Below are positions 40,391 to 48,785 of a stretch of DNA of 52,449 nt, piece by piece; positions within the stretch are counted from its first letter, which is position 1; each line of letters starts with the position of its first letter. Position numbers and translations under genes: made by a program. The stretch is from an uncultured Spirochaetaceae bacterium (GTDB taxonomy: Bacteria; Spirochaetota; Spirochaetia; Sphaerochaetales; Sphaerochaetaceae): NCBI GenBank assembly GCA_944392975.1, contig CALXYN010000009.1, positions 1 through 52,449 of the forward strand, written 5' to 3'. Below the pieces are notes generated by a model, which did not search any database, was not told where the DNA came from, and saw only the letters and a list, made by a program, of their open reading frames with translations.

Positions 40391-41230
40391 ATGAAGAACT
40401 ATGCATTCAGAAAAGTTATGTTCCGTATTTTCCTGTATCTGCTTATGGCATTCTTCCTCATCCTGACTCTTTATCCGATTTTCTGGATGTTGTCTGGATC
40501 GCTGAAAACAGAATCTGAGTTTTTCAGCAATGTCTGGGGATTGCCTCATAATCCTCAGTTCCAGAATTACGCAGAAGCGTGGCAACGAGCTGGGCTTGGA
40601 ATGAAGTTTTTAAACAGTCTTCTTACTACCGGATCATTCCTTTTGATTCTTATTCCGATGAATAGCTGTGCAGGATATGCGTTAGCTAGGCTATCATTTA
40701 AGGGAAAGAAGATTATTTATAATTACCTGCTTCTTGGTATCATGATTCCAGCTGGCGTTCTTGCCATGCCTACATTCACGATAGTCAATGAAATGGGCTT
40801 GCTGAATAGCAGAGTAGGACTTGTTCTGGTTTATTCCGGACAGGCTATTAGCTTCGGTATGTTCATAATGCGAAACTACTTTATTTCATTGCCAAAGTCA
40901 CTGGAAGAAGCTGCCAGAATTGACGGAAGTTCTGATTTCGGAGCATTTGTGCGGATTATTCTTCCATTAGCGGTTCCCGGTATTGTTACTCAAGTTATCT
41001 TTAGTGGCCTTGCTAATTGGAATGAGTATCTAAGAGCAAATCTCCTTATTCGAAGTGCTGAGCTCCAAACACTTCCTCTTGGAATGGCGAGCTTTGCAAA
41101 CCAGGATACTATCAATTATCCCGTTATGTTTGCAGCTCTGGCAATGGCAACGGCACCAGTAATTGTCATTTACCTTGTGTGTCAGAAAACATTCGTCAAA
41201 GGTGTATCACAAGGTGCTGTAAAAGGATAA
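40391..41230 (+). CDS. Sugar ABC transporter permease, MalG/UgpE-like
   Basis: 279 aa. The N-terminal LILTLYPIFWMLSGSLKTESEF near residue 20 is typical of MalG-like proteins. The coupling loop is EEAARIDGSSDFGAFVRIILPLAVPG near 175. Partner of the preceding permease; AGAGGTTTAGGCT lies before the ATG. It would import a sugar or nucleoside-like compound. Confidence 0.9.
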   Translation: MKNYAFRKVMFRIFLYLLMAFFLILTLYPIFWMLSGSLKTESEFFSNVWGLPHNPQFQNYAEAWQRAGLGMKFLNSLLTTGSFLLILIPMNSCAGYALARLSFKGKKIIYNYLLLGIMIPAGVLAMPTFTIVNEMGLLNSRVGLVLVYSGQAISFGMFIMRNYFISLPKSLEEAARIDGSSDFGAFVRIILPLAVPGIVTQVIFSGLANWNEYLRANLLIRSAELQTLPLGMASFANQDTINYPVMFAALAMATAPVIVIYLVCQKTFVKGVSQGAVKG

Positions 41231-41283
41231 CAGATACCTTTTGTACTATTTTCGTCGAAAAAATCCTTTAAAAGGAGGAAAAT

Positions 41284-42612
41284 ATGAAACGGATTCTTTT
41301 TACCGTATTATTGACCGTGTTGGCACTGTCTCTGGTATTCGCTGGAGGTGCGAATGAAGAGCCGGAGAAACCGCAGGTTGTCGTAATGGGCAATGCCCGC
41401 ATGTATGAAGGGGAAGAAGCCGCATGGGAAAAGGTTGCCGCTGATTTTGAAGCAGAAACTGGAATTGAGGTTGTGCTTCGCTGGCAGGGAAAGTGGAATG
41501 AGGTCCCTCAGAATCTGTCTACAGCGAGTCTTGCAGGTGAGAAGGTCGATCTTGTAACAGTCGGAGCAGGTCTGATTAATTCAATTGTCGCAAGAACAGG
41601 CCTTCTGATGGATATCACTGACCTTATGGAACCGTATAGAGACAGATTCGGTGAAGGCATGCTTGATTCCTATACAATTGGTGGCAGACTCTGGGGCTTC
41701 CCTTATGGAAATTCCGCAGCAGGATTCACTTATTACAACAAGGATATTTTCAACAATCTCGGTATTGAGCCTCCAACGACTTATGAAGAGCTTGTTGAGA
41801 TTTCCAAAACGATTTCAGATGCTGGTTATATTCCTATGATTTTCAGAGGAAAGGATGAAACATATTGGTCCAATCTCTTCTTCTATGCATTTGCTCAGAC
41901 AACTATGAATCAGCCTATTGAAAAGACGAATGACTTCCTCACAGGAAAGAGATCTTTCAGCAGTCCTGAAGAAATCGAAGCTGTGAATGCAGTTGTGTCT
42001 TTCTTTGAAGATGGAATTCTTACATCTGATAGTCTTGATACAAATGGTGATGGAATGAAGGCTGCATTCCTACAGCAGAAAGCTGCTATGATGCATACTC
42101 ATAATTTCCAGCTTCTGCAGACTGACTGCCCAGATTTTGAACTTGGTATTTTTGAGTTCCCTATTATTGTGGAAGGAGCATATTCCCAGCCATTCGGTGG
42201 ACCTGGTACAGGTATAGCTATTCCTTCGTTTGCAGATAGGGACAACCTCGACAACACAATGAAATTTGTTGAATTCCTGCTTCGTCCGGAAAATGCAGAT
42301 CTTATTATTGGTTGCTACAAGCCTGTTGTAGAGGTGGTAAAGGGTATAAATCTTGTAGATGATCCTAATGTCCAGTATCTGAATGAGGTAATGATTCCGA
42401 AGACTGTTCCATATCTTGATTGGATTTGGCCAACAGAAGTCAATGCTGCTGTCTGTCAGATAATTCCTGCTGTAATTGCCGGAACGATGACAGCTGAGGA
42501 AGGAACGGAAGCCGTTCAGGCAGCACTGGAAAGAATTCAGAGGGAAACTGGATATCAGTATGACTGGTGGAATTCCTGGACAGAAAGTGATTGGGAAAGA
42601 GTCACGCCATAA
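41284..42612 (+). CDS. Sugar ABC transporter extracellular binding protein (family 1)
   Basis: 442 aa. The signal peptide MKRILFTVLLTVLALSLVF is followed by AGGANEEPEKP, a common start of spirochaete sugar-binding proteins; no lipobox cysteine is visible. The mature protein has the MalE-like fold: WEKVAADFEAETGIEVVLRW near residue 50, GFPYGNSAAGFTYYNKDIFNNLGIEPPTTYEEL near 138, and PFGGPGTGIAIPSF near 302. AAAAGGAGG precedes the ATG. The ligand is unknown. Confidence 0.9.
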   Translation: MKRILFTVLLTVLALSLVFAGGANEEPEKPQVVVMGNARMYEGEEAAWEKVAADFEAETGIEVVLRWQGKWNEVPQNLSTASLAGEKVDLVTVGAGLINSIVARTGLLMDITDLMEPYRDRFGEGMLDSYTIGGRLWGFPYGNSAAGFTYYNKDIFNNLGIEPPTTYEELVEISKTISDAGYIPMIFRGKDETYWSNLFFYAFAQTTMNQPIEKTNDFLTGKRSFSSPEEIEAVNAVVSFFEDGILTSDSLDTNGDGMKAAFLQQKAAMMHTHNFQLLQTDCPDFELGIFEFPIIVEGAYSQPFGGPGTGIAIPSFADRDNLDNTMKFVEFLLRPENADLIIGCYKPVVEVVKGINLVDDPNVQYLNEVMIPKTVPYLDWIWPTEVNAAVCQIIPAVIAGTMTAEEGTEAVQAALERIQRETGYQYDWWNSWTESDWERVTP

Positions 42613-42648
42613 ACCATAGGGCAGTCTGAAAAATCAAGGAGGTACTAA

Positions 42649-43482
42649 ATGAAGATTGCATATACAGTCTGGACTTGGCAGATGGATCCTTTCAATAAAT
42701 TTGTAAGGAGCAATGATAAAGAAATACAGAAAATCGAATTTGAGAAAGCTGCAAGGGAAATATCTTTCCTTGGCTACAAGGGTATCGAGAACTTCAATAT
42801 TATAGCAGATACATTTGGCGATGATATCGATTCTCTTAAAGCCATACTAAACAGGTACAATCTCGATCTTACAGCTGTCTATACTTACATAAAGACAGAT
42901 TTTGATGCTGATCTGAAGATGGCTGAGCGCTGTATAAAGCTGCTTAATGATATAGGCTGTGATATTCTTAATCTCCAAGGGCCTAAGCATGGTCCTGATG
43001 GTACTTCCGAAAAGGATATTCTTGATACTGTGGAAAAGGCGACTATAATCGGAAAGTTGGCTCATGACCATGGTGTAAAATGCTGTTTCCATCCACATTG
43101 GGGAAGTACTGTAGAGAAGGAACACGAAATTGCACTCTTTGCAGAGAAAACAGATCCTGAACTCGTACATTTCTGTATCGATACAGCTCATACCCAGTTA
43201 ATGGATATGGATCCTATCAAAATCGTAGAACAGTATAAGGATAGGATTGCGTATATGCATTTCAAGGATGTTGACCCAGATGTGACAATTACACCAGAAC
43301 GTCCTATGAACAGATTCAGGGCAGTGGGACAGGGAACGGTTGACTTCAAGGGTGTTTACAAAAAACTTAAAGAGGTTGGCTATGATGGAACAATCTGTGT
43401 AGAGCTCGACTATCCTATCATCTGTAATTATCAATCAGCACAGACATCTCGACAGTATATTCATGATGTTCTTGGAGAATGA
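42649..43482 (+). CDS. Sugar phosphate isomerase/epimerase-like TIM-barrel protein
   Basis: 277 aa, xylose-isomerase-like (AP endonuclease 2) fold. Likely metal ligands: Glu in YKGIENFNI near 39, His in CCFHPHWGS near 146, Asp-His in FCIDTAHTQLMD near 177, His in AYMHFKDVDPDV near 205, and Glu in GTICVELDYP near 251. The family includes inosose dehydratases, tagatose epimerases and 3-dehydroshikimate dehydratases, so the exact reaction is open. The ribosome binding site CAAGGAGGTA (42635-42644) is fully complementary to the anti-SD block of small RNA B. Confidence 0.82.
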   Translation: MKIAYTVWTWQMDPFNKFVRSNDKEIQKIEFEKAAREISFLGYKGIENFNIIADTFGDDIDSLKAILNRYNLDLTAVYTYIKTDFDADLKMAERCIKLLNDIGCDILNLQGPKHGPDGTSEKDILDTVEKATIIGKLAHDHGVKCCFHPHWGSTVEKEHEIALFAEKTDPELVHFCIDTAHTQLMDMDPIKIVEQYKDRIAYMHFKDVDPDVTITPERPMNRFRAVGQGTVDFKGVYKKLKEVGYDGTICVELDYPIICNYQSAQTSRQYIHDVLGE

Positions 43483-43494
43483 TAACTGATGAAA

Positions 43495-43522
43495 GAGGCT
43501 GTACAGAAAACTGTGCAGCCTC
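43495..43522 (+). other. Intra-operon hairpin
   Basis: GAGGCTGTACA (43495-43505) pairs with TGTGCAGCCTC (43512-43522), one G-T pair, 6-nt loop. No T run follows, so it is more likely an mRNA processing or stability element than a terminator. It separates the isomerase and nucleoside hydrolase genes. Confidence 0.55.
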
Positions 43523-43538
43523 ACATTTGGGGAGAGAA

Positions 43539-44441
43539 ATGGAAAAGACAAGAATAATCATAGATACGGACATTGGAGATGATGTGGATGATGCATTGGC
43601 AATAGCATTGGCTCTGTATTCTCCTGAGATTGAGCTATGCGGTATTACAACTGTATATAAAAACGTTGGAATGCGGTCTGCACTGGCATATGATCTGTTA
43701 CGGATATTTGGCAAAGAAAAGGATATACCTGTTATATCTGGTTTCTCACAGCCGATTCGATATCATGTTGATGATACAATCATTCCACATCAATGCCGTG
43801 GCATAAGCAATTGCTCTATAACAGGAAAACCTAGAGAAGCTATTGATTTTATCATTAATACAATCAAGAAGAATCCAGAAACTGTAATTGTCGCAATTGG
43901 GCCTATGACAAATATTGGCTTGGCTATAAAACTTGCTCCAGAAGTTATGAAGAATTCAAAAATTCTGGCAATGGGAGGTGCTTTTTCTGCGGTATATCCT
44001 GAGTACAACATAATGTGTGATCCGGAAGCTGCGGATATAATGATAAATTCCGGTGCGGATGTTTCTATGATTGGTTTGGATGTAACAACCAAGTGTGTGC
44101 TTTCAAAAGAGGATGAAGGTCTTATACTGAACCAGGTGTCACAGAGAGGGCGGTATCTTGCAGAACTTGCTGGAATTTGGTTAGAAACAAGTAAGGCAAA
44201 GAAGATAACACTGCATGATCCTCTTACCATCGCTGCTATAGTGTCCCCTGATATCCTTTCAATGAGGAGAGAACCAATACGCATTGAGCTTGAGGGCACG
44301 TTTACAAGAGGACTTACTGCTTTGTGTCGTACGCCTTTTAGACAAAGAGAACCTTATCCTGAGAGCATTGTTAGTGTCGCAGATGGAGTAGACTCTTCAA
44401 AAATGCGTGATTTACTTTTCTCACGATTATTCAATAAGTAA
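43539..44441 (+). CDS. Inosine/uridine-preferring nucleoside hydrolase family protein
   Basis: About 300 aa. The calcium-binding ribose pocket DTDIGDDVDDALAIALAL lies near residue 8, the defining motif of nucleoside hydrolases. AIGPMTNIGLAIKLAPE near 122 and GGAFSAVYPEYNIMCDPEAADIMINSGA near 145 are further family segments. The catalytic His is probably in KKITLHDPLTIAAI near 225. It hydrolyses the N-glycosidic bond to give base and free ribose, which fits rbsK and rbsD in the same operon. I choose ATG 43539, with GGGGAGAG upstream; the longer frame to 43479 crosses the hairpin. Confidence 0.9.
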   Translation: MEKTRIIIDTDIGDDVDDALAIALALYSPEIELCGITTVYKNVGMRSALAYDLLRIFGKEKDIPVISGFSQPIRYHVDDTIIPHQCRGISNCSITGKPREAIDFIINTIKKNPETVIVAIGPMTNIGLAIKLAPEVMKNSKILAMGGAFSAVYPEYNIMCDPEAADIMINSGADVSMIGLDVTTKCVLSKEDEGLILNQVSQRGRYLAELAGIWLETSKAKKITLHDPLTIAAIVSPDILSMRREPIRIELEGTFTRGLTALCRTPFRQREPYPESIVSVADGVDSSKMRDLLFSRLFNK

Positions 44442-44568
44442 AACCCTTCATTTTGAATTGTACTTGTTGAACATTCATTTGAAGTTTATTGAATAATTAA
44501 AAATAGATTTATCAGTTGGGTTTTATTTTTTAATATGTAAGTTAAATATGATTAAATGGAAGTGATTT

Positions 44569-45594
44569 ATGGCATGTACCTTGAAAGACGTTGCATCTGC
44601 TGCTGGTGTTTCTCCGGCAACTGTATCTTTAGTATTAAATAATCGTTCCGGTATCAGTCAGGAGACTCGTGAAACGGTAATAGCGGCAGCCATGCGGCTG
44701 AATTATCCCCTTCGCGCATCTTCTACGGTAAAAGAGAATGCAACAAGACCTGTTTGTTTTATTAAAATCGCATCTCACGGTCTTGTCATAAATGATGATC
44801 ATAAAGCTTTTATTTCTGATTATATTGATGGGATTGAAAACAGTGCTAGAAGATATGGATATCCGCTTGAAGTCAGGTCATATGTAGGTTTTGATGTTGA
44901 TCAGATTCTTTCCGATATCTATAAGCAGAATTACAGTGGTATTATCATTCTTGCCACAGAGCTGTTGGAACAGGATATTCTGAAGTTCAAAGAGCTCTCA
45001 ATTCCCAAGGTCTTCATTGACGTTAATTATCCTTTGTTTTCTTTTGATTTCGTAAATATGGATAATGAAAGTGCAGTATATACGGTAGTCAAAAGATTCA
45101 AGGATCGGGGTATAACAAAAATCGGATTAGTGAAATCGAAAATATATACCCGTAATTTCTTTCTTCGTAGCAAGTATTTTTATGAGGTCCTTAAATATTT
45201 TGACATGGAAATCAATAAGGATTGGGAATTTACAGTTGGCCCATCTTTTGATACTGCCTATGATGACATGCTTGAGAATCTTGAAGGAAAGAAAGATCTT
45301 CCTGAAGGATTGTTTTGTGTGTGTGATGTCATAGGAATAGGTGTTATGAAGGCTCTCAGGGAGAAAGGCATAAAAGTCCCTGATGATATATCAATCATAG
45401 GATTTGATGACTCCCCAAAATGCCGGATGACAGATCCCGAGTTAAGTTCAGTCCGGGTTCCCACAGCGCTTATCGGAAAAAGAGCTTTTGAATACCTTCG
45501 GAATCTTATGAAACGGGAACAAAGAATAGCCTCTGAAAAAATACTTATAGGATGTGATGTTATATTACGTGATAGTGTCCGTAAAGTTCTTTGA
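44569..45594 (+). CDS. LacI-family transcriptional regulator
   Basis: 341 aa. The HTH MACTLKDVASAAGVSPATVSLVLNNRSGIS is followed by a ribose-binding-protein-like domain (SGIIILATELLEQ near 125, KVFIDVNYP near 145, LFCVCDVIGIGVMKALREKGIKVPDDISIIGFDDSP near 245), with the usual C-terminal IGKRAFEYLRNLM. It lies between the ribose/nucleoside hydrolase operon and the aldolase-transketolase genes and probably controls one or both. GGAAGTG precedes the ATG. Confidence 0.9.
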   Translation: MACTLKDVASAAGVSPATVSLVLNNRSGISQETRETVIAAAMRLNYPLRASSTVKENATRPVCFIKIASHGLVINDDHKAFISDYIDGIENSARRYGYPLEVRSYVGFDVDQILSDIYKQNYSGIIILATELLEQDILKFKELSIPKVFIDVNYPLFSFDFVNMDNESAVYTVVKRFKDRGITKIGLVKSKIYTRNFFLRSKYFYEVLKYFDMEINKDWEFTVGPSFDTAYDDMLENLEGKKDLPEGLFCVCDVIGIGVMKALREKGIKVPDDISIIGFDDSPKCRMTDPELSSVRVPTALIGKRAFEYLRNLMKREQRIASEKILIGCDVILRDSVRKVL

Positions 45595-45636
45595 TTGTTA
45601 TTCAAAGATAATGACTTGATGTTGTATTCTGAAGAT

Positions 45637-46257
45637 ATGGAATATAAAGAAGAAAGAGAAAGCATCGCGGTGTTCATGAAGCGCTGCTATGATAGGGGAC
45701 TTACAACTGCTACGGGCGGGAATATAAGCATGCGGGTAGGAAGCGTTATGCTTATAACACCCTCTGGAAAGGATAAAGCCTTGCTCTCTGCTGATGATAT
45801 TGCCGTTGTTCAGATAGCAGATGGCTTGAATCTTACTCCGGACAAAAAACTCAGCATTGAGAGTGATATGCATAGGCGTATTTACCTGAAAAGACCGGAT
45901 GCCGGCGCTGTTGTACATTGTCATCCCGTCTTCTGTTGTCTTTTTTCCGCAAGCGAAGATGAGATTGATACATCTCTGATAGCTGAAAGTTGGTTTTTGC
46001 TGGATAAGGTCAAAAAGGTATCGTATGCTTTAATGGGGACAGAGGAATTAGCAGAGGTTGTCTCGGATTCATCTCTTGAAAGAGATGCTCTCCTTCTTGA
46101 GAATCATGGAGCTCTGACAATCGGTAATACGCTTCTTTCTGCTTTTGACAGGATGGAGTGTCTTGAGCAGGCAGCAAAGCTGACATATCTGTCCAAAGCC
46201 GTGCATGTGCGTGGTTTGAGTGGTGAAGAAAGGGCAGCCATAGCCCGTATGAGATAG
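45637..46257 (+). CDS. Class II aldolase (fuculose/ribulose phosphate aldolase-like)
   Basis: About 206 aa, AraD/FucA family. ATGGNISMRVG near residue 21 is the substrate phosphate loop; SIESDMHRRIYLKRP near 72 has the catalytic Glu; AVVHCHPVFCCLF near 92 (His-x-His) and LLENHGALTIG near 152 supply the zinc ligands. It splits a ketose or aldose phosphate to dihydroxyacetone phosphate or glycolaldehyde products. The ATG at 45637 matches the family start; the frame is open back to 45595. Confidence 0.85.
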   Translation: MEYKEERESIAVFMKRCYDRGLTTATGGNISMRVGSVMLITPSGKDKALLSADDIAVVQIADGLNLTPDKKLSIESDMHRRIYLKRPDAGAVVHCHPVFCCLFSASEDEIDTSLIAESWFLLDKVKKVSYALMGTEELAEVVSDSSLERDALLLENHGALTIGNTLLSAFDRMECLEQAAKLTYLSKAVHVRGLSGEERAAIARMR

Positions 46258-46267
46258 GAGATTAGTT

Positions 46268-47104
46268 ATGGAGAAAGTGGTTCTTGATGCGCTGAAAGAC
46301 AAAGCGTTCGAGATAAGATGTAGCACAATCCGTGAGATATCCTCATTTGGATCCGGCCACATCGGTGGAAGCATGTCCATTGTGGAAATCCTTTCGTATC
46401 TGTATTACAAGGAAATGAATATAGATCCTGAAAACCCGAAGAAGATTGACAGGGACAGACTTGTAGTCTCCAAAGGACATGCGGGTCCTGCAGTTTATGC
46501 AACTCTTGCTTCGAAGGGTTTCTTTCCTGAAGATTGGCTCAAAACGCTTAATCAGGGAGGAACAAAGCTTCCTTCCCATTGTGATATGACCAAAACTCCT
46601 GGTGTGGACTTCACAGGCGGATCCCTTGGACAAGGGTTCTCTGCTGCTGTCGGTATTGCTTTAGGACAGAGAGTGCAGAAAATAAATGCAAGGACATTTA
46701 CGATCATCGGAGACGGGGAATCCCAGGAGGGACAAATCTGGGAAGGTGCAGAAGCTGCAGGAGCATGGAAGCTGGACAATCTCTTTGCATTCCTCGATCT
46801 GAATGGGCAGCAGCTCGATGGTTATACAAAGGATATCATCCCACAGGTGAATATTCCTGAACGCTGGCAATCATTCGGCTGGGATGTTCATGTGATCAAC
46901 GGTCATGATTTCGAAGAGATTGAGAAGGCAATTGAGAAGGCAAAGAGCACTTCTGGAAAGCCTCACATGATAGTGATGAATACAATCAAGAGCTATGGAT
47001 ATATCCCGGGTGAAGGCATAAAGAGCAATCACTCAATGCCTATTACTCCAGAAGCAGCAGAAGAGGCAATCAAGGCTCTCAAGGAAAGGGAGGGAAGAGT
47101 ATGA
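46268..47104 (+). CDS. Transketolase, N-terminal subunit
   Basis: 278 aa, thiamine-diphosphate-binding half. GSGHIGGSMSIVEILSYLYY near residue 29 and the ThDP/Mg motif GDGESQEGQIWEGAEAAGAWKLDNLFAFLDLNGQQLDG near 147-184 (GDG...N) are clear. The HGKP-like FEEIEKAIEKAKSTSGKPHMIVMNTIKSYG follows near 218. In the split type the protein pairs with the C-terminal half encoded next. It moves two-carbon units between sugar phosphates. TAGGAG precedes the ATG. Confidence 0.95.
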   Translation: MEKVVLDALKDKAFEIRCSTIREISSFGSGHIGGSMSIVEILSYLYYKEMNIDPENPKKIDRDRLVVSKGHAGPAVYATLASKGFFPEDWLKTLNQGGTKLPSHCDMTKTPGVDFTGGSLGQGFSAAVGIALGQRVQKINARTFTIIGDGESQEGQIWEGAEAAGAWKLDNLFAFLDLNGQQLDGYTKDIIPQVNIPERWQSFGWDVHVINGHDFEEIEKAIEKAKSTSGKPHMIVMNTIKSYGYIPGEGIKSNHSMPITPEAAEEAIKALKEREGRV

Positions 47105-48048
47105 AAGACGCACATGTATTTTCCCATTACAAGGAAGCTGTAATCGGTGCTGTTGTAGATCTTGCAGCAGAGCATCCTGAGATTGTTTTCCTCGATGCTG
47201 ACCTTTCTTCCTGTATCGGATCGACAACATTCCAGAAAACATATCCTGACCGTTTCTTCAACTGCGGTATTGCAGAGGCAAACATGGTGGGCGTAGCTGC
47301 CGGTCTTGCTTCTACAGGTCTTGTGCCATTCATCCATTCTTTTGGATGTTTTGCTTCTCGTCGTGACTATGATCAGCTTTTCATTTCTGTCGGCTATACA
47401 CATCAGACAGTGCATGTTATTGGTTCGGATCCCGGTATTACCGCTCAGTATAATGGCGGTACTCACATGCCTTTTGAAGATATTGCCCTGATGAGACAGA
47501 TTCCTGGTATGGTAATTGTCGAGCCATCAGATGCTCAGTCCCTTTATGAACTGACACTGCAGGTTTATGCCAATGGTCATTCCTCGTATATCAGGACACC
47601 GAGAAAAGGTATTTGCTTCAGATATTCTCCAGAGGACAAGATTGAGCTTGGAAAGGGCATTGAGCTTGCAGATGGCAAGGATGTTGCAATCATTGCAACT
47701 GGTGCTCTGATGGTCGATGCTGCTGTTGAAGCAGAGAAAATGCTTGCTGCAGATGGCATCAAGGCTACTGTTATTGATCTCCATACAATTCGGCCTCTTG
47801 ATACAGAGCTGATTGAGAAAGTCGCTTCACGAACCGGTCATGTACTTGTTTGTGAGAATGGCCGCTATGCCGGCGGTATCGGTGAAATGATTGCAGGTCA
47901 TCTTGCTGCAGTGAACCCTGTGAAGATGGGTTTTGTAAATGTCGGAGAGAGATTCGGAGAGGTTGGAAATCTCAAGTATCTATCATCAGCTTTTGGTTTC
48001 ACTGCAGATAATGTGGCACAGAAAGCTAAGGAGCTTCTTGGAAAGTGA
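47101..48048 (+). CDS. Transketolase, C-terminal subunit
   Basis: 315 aa, pyrimidine-binding and C-terminal domains. FFNCGIAEANMVGVAAGLASTG near residue 59 carries the catalytic Glu that activates thiamine. HQTVHVIGSDPGITAQYNGGTHMPFEDIALMRQIPG near 101-136 and the C-terminal VIDLHTIRPLDTELI near 226 are typical. Its ATG overlaps the N-terminal subunit stop (ATGA), so the two halves are made together. Confidence 0.95.
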   Translation: MKDAHVFSHYKEAVIGAVVDLAAEHPEIVFLDADLSSCIGSTTFQKTYPDRFFNCGIAEANMVGVAAGLASTGLVPFIHSFGCFASRRDYDQLFISVGYTHQTVHVIGSDPGITAQYNGGTHMPFEDIALMRQIPGMVIVEPSDAQSLYELTLQVYANGHSSYIRTPRKGICFRYSPEDKIELGKGIELADGKDVAIIATGALMVDAAVEAEKMLAADGIKATVIDLHTIRPLDTELIEKVASRTGHVLVCENGRYAGGIGEMIAGHLAAVNPVKMGFVNVGERFGEVGNLKYLSSAFGFTADNVAQKAKELLGK

Positions 48049-48785
48049 AATTACAGCTTCAGCTGGAAACAATCCCAGTATGGGATGGACTGAAGGAAGA
48101 CAGTGAGTGCTTCCTATGCTCATTGATGAAAAAGGCAGAGGAGGATGGTATCAGGTACTACCTTTCCTCTGCTGTCATGACACCAGAGGTGAGGGTGGAG
48201 ATGAACAGGTACGGATTCTGCCCTCATCATTCTGCACTTCTGGCAGAGGGCGGAAAACCACAGTCCCTCGCTTTGGCTATGGATACCTATTACGATGAGA
48301 ACAAGAAAGTTTTCACTCCGCACATCGAGAACGTCCTGAAGGCCGGAAATGCAAGAAAGACAATGAAAGCCGCAGAGGCCCTTTTTGAGGCTGCTCATGA
48401 ACGTGAGAAAGGCTGTCTTGTCTGTGCACGTATGGATGAGAGACTTCTCCGGTATGCATATACCATTGCCTCGCTCTGGAATACCGACATGGATTTCCGT
48501 AAGGCCTTGGAGGATTCAAAGGGGTTCTGTCTTCATCATACAGAAGCTTTGATAAGAACCGCGGAAAAAGCTCTCTCTGGAGATGATCTTGCTGCTTTCT
48601 GTAAATCCATGGTCACGCTCTTGCAGAAGAATCTTGACCGCGTTCAGCATGATGACTGGTGGATGACTCAGAAGTATAAGAGCGAAAACAAGGATAAGCC
48701 CTGGAATGGAGCAGAAGATGCACAGAAGAGGGCAGTGTATAAACTCATAGGAGAAGGAAGAGTTATTGATCCTGTCAGGAAGTAA
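48045..48785 (+). CDS. Conserved protein with Cys-x2-Cys and His motifs (DUF6062-like)
   Basis: 246 aa, start GTG overlapping the transketolase stop (GTGA). Two similar halves each carry a metal-site-like pattern: ECFLCSLM near residue 23 with YGFCPHHSALL near 58, then GCLVCARMDE near 124 with GFCLHHTEALI near 163. This suggests an internal duplication and one or two zinc ions. No catalytic motif recognised. It is coupled to transketolase, but its role is unknown. Its last 11 bp overlap the convergent gene. Confidence 0.65.
   Translation: MKLQLQLETIPVWDGLKEDSECFLCSLMKKAEEDGIRYYLSSAVMTPEVRVEMNRYGFCPHHSALLAEGGKPQSLALAMDTYYDENKKVFTPHIENVLKAGNARKTMKAAEALFEAAHEREKGCLVCARMDERLLRYAYTIASLWNTDMDFRKALEDSKGFCLHHTEALIRTAEKALSGDDLAAFCKSMVTLLQKNLDRVQHDDWWMTQKYKSENKDKPWNGAEDAQKRAVYKLIGEGRVIDPVRK

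Noticed and set aside
41240-41275. TTTTCG-T-CGAAAA dyad before the sugar-binding protein gene as terminator
   Set aside because: Stem is AT-rich and has almost no loop; no T run follows. Probably a chance or weak element.
44441-44530. AAAACCC...GGGTTTTATTTTTT as terminator of the nucleoside hydrolase operon
   Set aside because: The arms are 70 nt apart, so an efficient terminator hairpin is unlikely, though not excluded.
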